Translations under genes and position numbers: made by a program | Notes under the pieces: generated by a model | Told to the model about the DNA's origin: nothing | The model's input: the letters and a program-made list of their open reading frames with translations, nothing else | Databases searched by the model: none | Assembly (NCBI GenBank): GCA_022925895.1 | Contig: JAKSYS010000642.1 | Span: 1-36,032, forward strand | From: Fragilaria crotonensis | Taxonomy: Eukaryota > Bacillariophyta > Fragilariophyceae > Fragilariales > Fragilariaceae | Direction: 5' to 3' | DNA length: 36,032 bases | Shown: positions 1 through 8,567 of the stretch, one piece after another | Numbering within the stretch: position 1 is the first letter of the stretch | Layout: every line of letters begins with the position of its first letter

Positions 1-130
1 GTATTGTACTTCAGTAACGTAACACACTGTCGTTTCAACATAAATTACCGTCCATTTATGTACTGTAGACCTGTAGTACATGTATTCCACGTAACAGTGC
101 AACAGTACCCCAGAGTGGTCATACTCTGTA

Positions 131-172
131 ACACACACACACGCAAACACGCACACACACACGCACGCACAA
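131..172. repeat. CA-rich microsatellite
   Basis: Imperfect (CA)n run interrupted by G and AA, directly visible. The matching frame on the other strand gives a Val/Cys/Arg-rich string that is an artefact of the repeat. Confidence 0.85.
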
Positions 173-224
173 AGCAAATAAAAAAAGGAGTAGGATATCA
201 TATGTACGGTACAAGTAGTACGAC

Positions 225-253
225 CTCCAAGGCGGCGGTTCGAGTGCACACGG
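225..253 (+). repeat. 29-bp inverted repeat, left arm
   Basis: This 29-bp segment (core GGTTCGAGTGCACACGG) is repeated in the opposite orientation at 1743-1771 with 28 of 29 bases identical. The outer side of the arm abuts a GTAC, as does the outer side of the partner. It could be the terminal repeat of a roughly 1.55-kb element or a repeated regulatory or RNA-coding motif. The GGTTCGA core recalls a Pol III B-box, but no tRNA fold was found around it. Confidence 0.7.
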
Positions 254-1742
254 TTTTTCACAACAAAAAAATTCCTCGTGAAGTAGCTGCTGGTACAAAA
301 TGTACAAATTGTGAAAATCCATTTCAGTACCTTCTTGCGTTCCGATGATCGCTCCTGCCGCCTGCCACATCCGACCCTCATGGCATGGAGTCCAGATCAT
401 TCAGGTGAGCGTATTGTACACAAATTCACTTTAGTCTCTATTGCTTGTACGATAAACTTGGTGCAAACCAGGTTTTAGCGGGACAACATACAACGAAAAT
501 AGCTGGTATTCCTGCTGTGTCAACCACAATAATCACATCGCGTAGGACGAGACAAAGTATGTGTTGCTCTGTGTGAACCCTCCCCCATTATGCAATGCCA
601 AGCACAATGTACTTTGAATAGAGCTCTACTACTGTTCATCACTACCTAGTACTCCAGAAGTCAATTTGCTCACCGAACAGAGCAAAATAGAAAATTGTCC
701 TTTCGTGCTGTCGCAAACAACGTGGAAACGACGTTGCGACCAAAGCGCAGCTCACACACAGGATCTGACTGTCATCCGAAATGCCCAAAGCACAGCAAGT
801 CTAGAGGAGCCATATCCTGAGCCAGATTGATACCAATTTATAAGTTGTTCACCGCCGTCGGTCCACCAGAGTCCGATCTGGACGTCAATGCCAACACACC
901 ACATGGCCATAGTATAGTAATGGTAACCAAATGTCTCATCTGTCTCAATACCAAGATGGCTTCTCAATAGAATTCCAAGTGTGACCAATGAATATTGATT
1001 TGGCAGTAGGTGACTGCCTTAATTGACCCGCAACCTTCCATCCGATAGGAACCACAATCAATCTTCCCCCCAATCATCTCTCATTATAAAGTGAACCATA
1101 ACATGGCCGCAAAAGGAACCTTCTGACCAATCGTCACATTCAAGCTTTAGTTAAGACCAACCGAACAACGAAATGCATCAGTGCTTCGGCTTCAAACCTG
1201 ACCCCAGTCTGCAATGACGTGGATTCTTTTGTATCATCGGATGACAAGTGGCAGCATTGGATCCTGATCCTCACTAGTTGTTGTGTCTCGGTCACGATGA
1301 CGTGAGCCTCGCAATGAAGAACGAGCTCTGTGATGTCGTTACCAGCGTTGTTTTCCGGAGGTTCCTCATCAATTCATCCACGCAAATGTTCCAATGCTGC
1401 TGGTTGGTGCTGGTAGTTCTTGACAACAAGCATGTGGAAAGCGGCAGTTCGGCACGAGTGGAGAATCATCATCATTTGGAAAATGCGGTCTCATCTCTAC
1501 CGTTACTTCATTTTCTTGTATTGGCTGCTAGCCATGTATCCAACATGTTAATGCATCACCGGGATGGAAGGTAGAGTTATGGTTCTTGCCGTGCAATGGG
1601 CCATGGTCACGCAAGATGGAATTACGATGAGCGATGATTTTTGTACTCCGAGCATATTCGAACATCTAACAGTAAGACGTAAAATTACTACTAGGAGCTA
1701 CGACTGTGAGTATTCAAAAAACAGGCACGGATTTTCGTTCAC

Positions 1743-1771
1743 CCGTGTGCACTCGAACCGCCGCATTGGAG
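1743..1771 (-). repeat. 29-bp inverted repeat, right arm
   Basis: Reverse-complement partner of 225-253 with one mismatch. The next bases outward (CTAGTAC) resemble the left flank (AGTACGAC), so a GTAC target duplication is possible. GTAC is so frequent in the spacers here that this is weak evidence. Confidence 0.7.
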
Positions 1772-1916
1772 CTAGTACATGAGAGATATCATACGAAGGG
1801 GCATAAGTCCGTAGGTACGTGTATGTCATACTCTACTCTAGTATCGTATTCAGGATTATTTGTACTTTCTACCAGGTCATCAACATACGCTAAGATCATC
1901 ACTGAGATCACTCTCG

Positions 1917-1932
1917 CTCTCTCTCTCTCTCT
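1917..1932. repeat. CT microsatellite
   Basis: Uninterrupted (CT)n run, directly visible, a few bases before a perfect hairpin at 1939-1957. Confidence 0.85.
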
Positions 1933-1938
1933 CTATTC

Positions 1939-1957
1939 TGCTCTCTACGTCGTAGAG
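1939..1957. repeat. 19-bp perfect palindrome
   Basis: CTCTCTACG, a single T, then its exact reverse complement CGTAGAGAG. It lies in a spacer rich in GTAC and GTAG words. It could extrude as a cruciform or be a remnant of an inverted insertion; no function is evident. Confidence 0.7.
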
Positions 1958-2009
1958 AGTACCAAATACCAGGTACATAGTATTCGCCACACTTCAACGG
2001 CCTTGGACC

Positions 2010-2038
2010 GGTACTACCGTAGATCTACGGGTAGTACC
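2010..2038. repeat. 29-bp near-perfect palindrome
   Basis: GGTACTACC and GGTAGTACC flank the self-complementary core GTAGATCTAC; one extra G breaks exact symmetry. It belongs to the same class of GTAC/GTAG palindromes seen at 23240-23290 and 32346-32500. Confidence 0.7.
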
Positions 2039-2417
2039 ATACTTCACTGTAATGTTACGTACTTGGTACCAGGTACCAGTACTTCTGTACCATGGAAAGT
2101 GACTACTAGTACATGGTGCTGCCTACTGCCTAGACGGGCTCCCCGTCATACAGTAAACGAAAAATGCTTTCAAAATAAATACTATCTATGAGAATGACCG
2201 CCTCCCTCGAAAACCGAGGCATCATGAAATGATTCGTTTTCTCGTTTTTCCTACTGTTTTATGCCACTTTCTCATACTACATACTACAGGCTACAAGCTA
2301 CATGTATGTACTACTTCATTCATTGCCACGATCGGTGACAAGCGCGTTGCGGCACTACTGCAAGCAATACCCTTTAGGCCATCGCCTTCCACCACCCTGA
2401 TCATCCAAGCCTCAAAT

Positions 2418-3140
2418 ATGTTTACCTCCACCATGCCATCATCGGCACTATCACAAGCAATAACATCTGAGCAATGGGATCATGCACTTATGCTCCTTGA
2501 GAGTAAAAAGGAGCTGTCGCGTATGTACTCGACCCGACCGGGGTTTTTCGAGGGTGTCAAGCTTTCGACAGTCCTGCCAATTCACGAGGCGTGTGCCAAC
2601 AACGATGCACCCTTTGCATTGATTGAATCCATTGTCAAGGCATACCCGGAATGCTTGCGACTGCCAGAGTCGGCGTATGAGCGTTTACCACTGCACATTG
2701 CTTGCCGTAAGCATGCAAACCTTAAAGTTGTCATGTTTCTGCTGGAAAGCTACGTACAAGCGAGCTTGGTGCCGGATACGTTAGGACGACTGCCGTTGCA
2801 TTATGCGCTTTCGAATGGTGCAGAAAATGACCTGATAGACTTGCTCGTTAGTAGAAGTCCTGATTCTGCTCGGGGGACAGATAGGAGGGGATGGTTGCCA
2901 TTGCATGTGGCGTGCTCCGTCGGTGCATCCACTAAGGTTATTGAATGCATCCTCAAAGCATACCCAGAAGCTTCCATTATCCAAACCAACAAAGGGACTT
3001 CGGTAGAGAAGTGTATGGAGTCTCATCAAGCTGTCAACAAACCGGAAGTCCACCGCTTGTTGGCAAACTACCGTTCGATGGTCCACGATAAACTGGGAAA
3101 GCCAGCCAAGCGACCATCGATCGGTCGCTACGTAGTTTAA
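2418..3140 (+). CDS. Ankyrin-repeat protein (240 aa)
   Basis: Small protein built almost entirely of ankyrin repeats, a scaffold for protein-protein contacts; no catalytic domain is visible. Four repeats occupy about residues 51-84, 86-119, 122-155 and 158-190, with signatures LPIHEAC, LPLHIAC, LPLHYAL and LPLHVAC, each followed by an ILKAYPEAS-like helix. This LPLHxAC...YPEA style is typical of the large diatom ankyrin family. The start at 2418 is chosen because the N-terminus (MFTSTMPSSALSQAITSEQW) then aligns with that of the neighbouring paralogue on the other strand (MFASSELHKLIASKQW). An in-frame ATG at 2229 would add 63 residues with a hydrophobic stretch, but the paralogue lacks it. 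Single exon. Convergent with the next gene, 141 bp between stops. Binding partners cannot be inferred. Confidence 0.85.
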   Translation: MFTSTMPSSALSQAITSEQWDHALMLLESKKELSRMYSTRPGFFEGVKLSTVLPIHEACANNDAPFALIESIVKAYPECLRLPESAYERLPLHIACRKHANLKVVMFLLESYVQASLVPDTLGRLPLHYALSNGAENDLIDLLVSRSPDSARGTDRRGWLPLHVACSVGASTKVIECILKAYPEASIIQTNKGTSVEKCMESHQAVNKPEVHRLLANYRSMVHDKLGKPAKRPSIGRYVV

Positions 3141-3281
3141 TGCGTGGAACTAGTAAGCAAGAAGTATGTGATTACTTTTTTGTAGCTTTCAGCTTAAAAT
3201 ATTATGCCATTTGAATAACAGATTTGCACTCAAAAGGAGCGACGTGACACCGCCTGGAAATTGACAATGATGACAGCATAC

Positions 3282-4064
3282 TCAGATCTTGCCAGCAACA
3301 TTGCGTGATTCGTCAAGAGGATGGGTGGATTGGTGATGCCCTGTAGCGGGGGCAGAGTCACCCCTTTTCATCATTTGCTTGTAAAGGGACTTGACATCGC
3401 GCATCATCTCAATCTGCTTAGGGGTGGAAAGCACGAGGAAATCGATGACATCTCTTGTAACAGTGTCATGGACAATGAAAAAATCACGGGGGCAGAATGT
3501 GTGAATATCGACCTTTTCCAAAACTTCTGGACAGGCGAAGACTGCGCTTCGGACCAGAGGAAGCGGAACTGCGACTGCCCCAGCTATATGGAGAGGAGTC
3601 CATCCTTTGATATCTTGGACCTTCACACCCGCAGGATATGCGCGGATAATTAGCTCAACAACATGAATGGGCATTTTGCAGAACATGGCATAGTGGAGAG
3701 GCAGGCGTCCAAGGCAGTCCTGCACCATAGCAGACTCAGGGTATTTCTCAAGAAGTTCAGCCACAGTCTCTGGATATCCCTTGCCAAGAATAGCGTGATG
3801 AATGGGTAGACGTCTGTAGCCAGTGTCGGGAAGCTTGACTGCGCCGGGAAAGGCCTCTACCAAAGCCGTGATGATATATCCTGGAGCTTGGAGGAAGCAC
3901 GCATTATGAAGCGGGTACGCTTTGATCTTCCTGCGAATATCGTCGGTGAGAGAATCGCAGTTCAGAATCTTGAATGCTTCAGCTTTGTGCGTTGCAATTC
4001 GTTCATGCGCTTCTGCCCACTGCTTGCTAGCAATGAGCTTGTGCAATTCAGAGGAGGCAAACAT
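3282..4064 (-). CDS. Ankyrin-repeat protein (260 aa), paralogue
   Basis: Paralogue of the ankyrin gene at 2418-3140, in tail-to-tail orientation. The N-terminal cap (MFASSELHKLIASKQWAEAH) matches the start of its partner. Four repeats follow at about residues 48-80, 83-116, 119-152 and 154-187, with signatures YPLHNAC, LPIHHAI, LPLHYAM and TPLHIAG and helices such as LVEAFPGAV and LLEKYPESA. The C-terminal 70 residues are not repeats and end in a basic, Ser/His-rich tail. Single exon; no signal peptide or membrane segment. The head-to-head similarity of N-termini and shared repeat order suggest an inverted local duplication (inference). Role: presumably protein-protein interaction; substrate unknown. 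Confidence 0.85.
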   Translation of the reverse strand: MFASSELHKLIASKQWAEAHERIATHKAEAFKILNCDSLTDDIRRKIKAYPLHNACFLQAPGYIITALVEAFPGAVKLPDTGYRRLPIHHAILGKGYPETVAELLEKYPESAMVQDCLGRLPLHYAMFCKMPIHVVELIIRAYPAGVKVQDIKGWTPLHIAGAVAVPLPLVRSAVFACPEVLEKVDIHTFCPRDFFIVHDTVTRDVIDFLVLSTPKQIEMMRDVKSLYKQMMKRGDSAPATGHHQSTHPLDESRNVAGKI

Positions 4065-4325
4065 GGTGATCGCCCCTTGTGCTGTGTGGTTGAAGGCAAC
4101 TCCGAGTAATCGAACTTGTTGAATTGTGTTCGAAGCCCAGCACTACCTATAACTGAGTTTTTCATTGTTCGATGAACGGACGGCACAACCACGACCAGTT
4201 TTACGTTGGAAAATCGGTTCACTCTATACGTCAGTTGAAACTGCGTTGTTATTCAAGATGCGTTTCTTCCATCGCCCAGGGGCAACTATGTTATAGCCCA
4301 GCTTTGCTGGCCAGTTGCGTGTCCT

Positions 4326-6608
4326 TTATATCCATACCAATTCCTCTTTGTCGTCCGATTCGTAGGTCACCTCGATTCCACCATCCAGTTCACCATCCGC
4401 TCCCTCGTCGGCATCCGTCAAGATTTGTTGACTGTCCGGTGTTAATTTCACATTTTCAGTCCTGCAAGACACGTGGACAAGAAAATTAGTTTCCCACGAA
4501 ATTGAAAATCGAACCGAGTCACGATTTTACTTACAAGGTGTTCAGTTCCATGGCACGCTGCGCCACCGCGCTACACGACCCATTCGAACGATTACGTTGG
4601 TGCTGAAACGTGACAACGGAATCCGTTGCCGCCTTCACGCGTTCCATGGCGATCTTCCTGTTGTCATGACGGAGGCGCTTGATGATATCTCCTGCTAAGC
4701 TTCCTTGGTGGTTTCGAGCCAAGGCTGACTTCGGGTAGACTCTCAGGAGAATATCCAGAACATGAATATCTGCGCCGGAGAAAGCGGCACAGTGCAATGG
4801 GATGTTTCCAAGGTCGTCTGGGATGCGACACGCTGCTGGCTCTGCATGAGTTAGGACTCTAACCACACTGTCCGACGCGTGCCAAGTGCACGCCACGTGA
4901 AGTGGAAGGGCACCGCCTGGTTGAACTCGCGCGGTGACAGAATCAGGCCATGCCGTAATGAGAGCCTCCACTACTTCTACCGGAGGACGGCGTTCGCAAG
5001 CGTAGTGCAACGGAGTGAAGCCTGCAGTGGACATGAATCCTCCTCTTGTCATCGCTTGGATTTGTTCACCTGCTTCCTGTGGATAGTGGGCAACTCGATC
5101 ACGAACTGCGTTCCAGTTCTGGTTTTTAATCAACGTTGGTAGACTCAAGACGTGATGCAATGCAAGGTCACTCGGTTTTCTGGATTTCAGCGGCGGGAGT
5201 CTGACCAAAACCCACTGCCTTCTTTGCTTTTCTCTCTGTGTACAAAATTCGGTGAATTCAATGAGAAACACATGTGCATTCCCAGCACAAGCAGGAAAAC
5301 TTACGCAGTCAATTTCAGATGACCCGCAGAGCCATGATGGATTTCCTCTCCCTCACACGACGTGTCATCGTCGGGCAAACTATCATCGATGTCAACGCTT
5401 GTGGGGCCGTCAGATCGTTCGCTTACGAATTCAGAGCGTAACACCTCATCCGGTGTACGCGTCCAATAGGAAGGGTGCTTGCGCAAAGCGCAGACCAAGG
5501 CCGCTTGGTGTGGTCTTCCATTTTCGCCTGCCATGCAGAGAGCCTCTTCCAAGGGTGTTCGTTCCCATCGATTGCGCCCCAGCGTTGAATCTGGATATGA
5601 TTTAAGCAGTGCAATAGCAACATTAGGGTGACTTACTCCCCAATGGGCTGCAAGGTGAAGCGGCAGAAAACCGTCCTTGTTTCGGTGTCTCGCAGCAGCC
5701 GGATATGCTGTAAGCAATGTGGTAATGACACGAGGTGTAGCACGTCCGGCACAGGCAGTGTGAAGCGGCAGTCGACCACCTTCGGAATCCACTCGAATCG
5801 CTTTAGGATAAGCATCAAGTAGCGCGTTGATTACTTTGACTGCCATTTTCTCCCGTTTTGCAGAAATTAGTACGGTTGAATTCATGGAGACTCCAATGCT
5901 TGGTTGAATAGGAGACACGCTTGATGTTGACGTATCGCGTTTCTGAGAAAAGTCCATATGAGCCGTTTGCGAGGCAGCATAATTTTCCTGCATAAATATC
6001 TCAGTCATATTTGTATGGGCAGAGCCCGTTGTACCTTCCGAGGCCGTCCTCTGACTGATCGCATGTGGTCGTGGTATACCAGCGCTTGGTGACTTAACGG
6101 GAGTAGTATTCGTCGGCGTGGTGGGGGTGGGTAGACTTTCATCATTACCCCTGGGTGCACACGAGGCAAATGCAGCCAAATGCAATGGTAAACAACCATG
6201 TCTCGACTCCCTAACTCCCGCTGCTTCAGGGTATAAGGAAATCAGTAACATAATGAATTTGCAAACTTCAACGAATGAATCCTCAGACGTCGAAGTGCGA
6301 GCATTGGGAACGACTGAACGCAATTTGAAACACGCATGATGCAAGGCCAAACGCTTCGTCCCAGAAACCTTGGCATCTGCCATTGATTTCGTGCGCAAAG
6401 TGGTCCATGTCTTAACTTCCCGGGGATGTCGTTGGGCGCGATCGGTCGCCTTTTCCCAGTCACCAATTTCCATGTACCAGAAAAGAGGTGGCAATGCTTT
6501 CTTGTTTTTCATACGAAGAGGACTTGTCCCAGATGAGGAACTAGAGGCTGAGCCCGATTGAGGGTTCTTCGTTCCGACAGGCATGCAATACGATGCTTTC
6601 TCTTTCAA
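4326..6608 (-). CDS. Double-module ankyrin-repeat protein, 3 exons
   Basis: Best read as one gene. Exon 1 (6608-5305) encodes a Ser-rich N-terminus, a cap (PLFWYMEIGDWEKATDRAQ) and ankyrin repeats near residues 85-120, 137-275, 278-310 and 312-346; the second is split by a 100-residue Ser/Thr-rich insert. It ends at a GTAAGT donor whose own TAA makes the apparent stop. Exon 2 encodes a second module with its own cap (LPTLIKNQNWNAVRDRV) and repeats starting TPLHYAC, LPLHVAC and IPLHCAA. The acceptor is unresolved: in-phase choices start exon 2 at 5233, 5200 (TTTTGGTCAG, best consensus) or 5179. Intron 2 (4534-4462, 73 nt) is clear: GTAAGT to CTTGCAG. Exon 3 (4461-4326) adds 44 residues with an acidic tail. 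Total about 700 aa. Only 29 bp separate the apparent stop of module 1 and the first ATG of module 2, too little for two independent genes. Confidence 0.7.
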
Positions 6609-7362
6609 AGCAAATGCAATGGACTCAAGGGAAGTAATAGAGATGTGAAGAGGGATTAGAATCAGTAACAGGAGCTACAGGAAATGCAATTCTATAGAGA
6701 TGCTGCTCGTGGTTGTCCCCGTGGAAATTTTTGGAAGCCAAGAGTTAGCATATGCTATATGCATGCGCATGCTCAACCATCATACAGTACTGCATACATC
6801 AAAAACGCAATACTCGTGTACTCCGAGTACACTATTTTGGCTATGAAGCGGGAAGCCGAATTCGCACAAAGTCACATGAATGCTTGAGAGTACTTGCCAT
6901 CAAAATGTTTCCAAGACTTACATACTTTCCATACGAAGTTGTCGTTGATCAAATTCGAAAGGTCACCCCTAAGCGCATACGAAGACACCACGAGTGCATA
7001 AATACAAATACACATGGCTGTATAGAACTACTACTTTTCGAGCGTTGAGTTCGGCCCGTTCGGGCATTATAATTTAGCCAAAAACACATGTAACTCCAGT
7101 ACACTTATCGCCGGAAGGGCGGTCGTCACGCAACCTCACCAGAACAGTAACATCACAGATGACGCGAAGACGCGTGGGACTCCGGAAGGGAACACTATGA
7201 CTTCGCATACCAGTAGTATGATTGGTGCATGTACAAGGATTGGTGTATTGGCCAGCTGTCATCACAACTGCTGTCTCTTTCACAACCGCACTCGTTCTAG
7301 TCAATGCTATCCTCAATGCGGTCGTCAACATCGTCTTAGCCCACAAATGCCAATTTACTGTT
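6609..7362. other. Intergenic, upstream of ankyrin gene
   Basis: 754 bp between the 5' end of the double ankyrin gene and the 3' end of the CENP-P-like gene, both on the minus strand. No gene is supported. A small perfect hairpin, GCCCG-TT-CGGGC, lies near 7058-7069. The promoter of the ankyrin gene and the 3' UTR of the upstream gene must lie here. Confidence 0.5.
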
Positions 7363-8271
7363 TCATGATGATGTAGGGACCACAACGACTTGAAGAATGA
7401 TATCGAGTGCCTTCTCACAATCTCCGCCAACACATTGCATTAAGTTCTTCAGCCCATTTGAGCGCGTCACTGCTGCGGCCAAAGTTTGCTGTTCTCTGGC
7501 GACGCGGCAGTTTCGGATCTCAAGTACCTCCTTGCCGCTTGTGGCCCAGCTCACCTGCCACCGCCAACAAATGTCCAAATACGAATCCGAGCTCCACTGT
7601 ACTCGAATCACGGAAGTCTTGACTTTCACTAGATTCTCACTTCGTTCTAGAAACAAAGCCATAGCATTGTGGCGGCGATCGTGAAATTTGGCCCAACTTA
7701 CTAGTTGACGAAACAGCAGTGGGACGTTTCGAGATTCTTTGGCGACTTGGATAATATCTTGCAGTTCTTCTTCATCTTTGTAGTTTGATAACAACAGATC
7801 GATATTGGACACCCTAGCTGATGTTCCAAACTCCACTTCCAACGTCATTTCAAAGTCAACCCGTACATTAGAGTCATTTGTATATCCTCGAAAGAAAAAG
7901 GATCGATACTTCGAATCGCCCTGAATTCGCATCGTCCCAACTGGTTTGGTTTCATCCAACACAATACCACTAATGAGGGGAAGCATCCGAAAGATATGAG
8001 GATCGTCGTGCCAACGTTTGTCCAGGGTCACGGTCCCACTTGTATCGCGAGACTGGAGTGCATCCAAAGCCGCCAACCAATCATCCTCCGGATCGTCCGA
8101 TTCAACAATCAGTGATGCGAGTGATGATGATTCGGATCCTCCCCAAACGCGAGGACGCTGACGAGACCGTGTCACCTCAAGGTCAGCGGTATAGATTCGA
8201 ATCAAACGTTCTTCGTCGCGAATCTGTTGTAGTAGTCGCTGTTTCAGTTCCTCTCTGTTCTGATCACTCAT
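7363..8271 (-). CDS. CENP-P-like inner kinetochore protein candidate (302 aa)
   Basis: Single-exon 302-aa protein. An N-terminal helix rich in charged and Leu residues (7-38, EELKQRLLQQIRDEERL) suggests a short coiled coil, followed by an acidic linker. From about residue 97 the layout recalls metazoan CENP-P: a LPLISGIVLDE strand segment, a FEMTLEVEF strand, an NIDLLL segment, an EELQDIIQVAKESRNVPLLFRQL helix, a WAKFHDRR helix, a LDICWRWQV strand and a C-terminal LKNLMQCVGGDCEKALDIIL helix. This order fits two RWD folds. CENP-P belongs to the CENP-O/P/Q/U (COMA) part of the constitutive centromere network, in the nucleus. Length is close to human CENP-P (about 288 aa). The assignment is by fold-like pattern, not strong identity. 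Divergent from the S1-domain gene across a 296-bp shared promoter region. Confidence 0.5.
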   Translation of the reverse strand: MSDQNREELKQRLLQQIRDEERLIRIYTADLEVTRSRQRPRVWGGSESSSLASLIVESDDPEDDWLAALDALQSRDTSGTVTLDKRWHDDPHIFRMLPLISGIVLDETKPVGTMRIQGDSKYRSFFFRGYTNDSNVRVDFEMTLEVEFGTSARVSNIDLLLSNYKDEEELQDIIQVAKESRNVPLLFRQLVSWAKFHDRRHNAMALFLERSENLVKVKTSVIRVQWSSDSYLDICWRWQVSWATSGKEVLEIRNCRVAREQQTLAAAVTRSNGLKNLMQCVGGDCEKALDIILQVVVVPTSS

Positions 8272-8567
8272 CGTGGCAATTGTGAGCTCTGAACTTTCGT
8301 GGTTATTGCTATTGAAGCGCTATTTGTCAACAAGTTACGCCATTTTATAGCCAAGTCATGAATGGACTATCAGACTGTTCCGGTTGTCATGGTGAACGCC
8401 CAATGGGGTTCGGTTGTTATCTGGTTTCCTGTGGCAGAGTGAAAAATGGAACCGCTTCTTTTTGTTATAGCGCCTGGCCCTCATCCGCCAGTCCCATCCG
8501 CCAGTCAAAAAAATTGATGAACGCAGCAAGATTTTGTCCTACATTTTTTGGACGTATCTTTGTCACC

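Larger units (their letters stand above)
1..2417. other. Gene-poor spacer
   Basis: No convincing gene is visible here on either strand. The open frames are short, start at non-ATG codons or have no family resemblance. The region contains a CA microsatellite, a CT microsatellite, two GTAC/GTAG-type palindromes and a 29-bp inverted repeat whose arms are about 1.5 kb apart; these are listed separately. The last 190 bases (2229-2417) are open in frame with the first ankyrin gene and would encode a hydrophobic N-terminus, but comparison with the neighbouring paralogue favours a start at 2418, so they are more likely promoter and 5' UTR. Confidence 0.6.

Noticed and set aside
232-253. GGTTCGAGTGC as a tRNA B-box
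   Set aside because: No matching A-box, T-stem pairing or acceptor stem could be built around either copy.
752-988. Minus-strand open frame with aromatic, membrane-like composition
   Set aside because: Starts at TTG, flanking frames are closed, no donor or acceptor links it to another exon and no family was recognised.
1278-1574. 98-codon plus-strand frame in the left spacer
   Set aside because: No motif or domain signal; composition fits random open sequence, and it lies between the arms of an inverted repeat.
2229-2417. N-terminal extension of the first ankyrin gene with a signal-peptide-like segment
   Set aside because: The paralogue at 3282-4064 begins at the equivalent of 2418; the extension has no counterpart.
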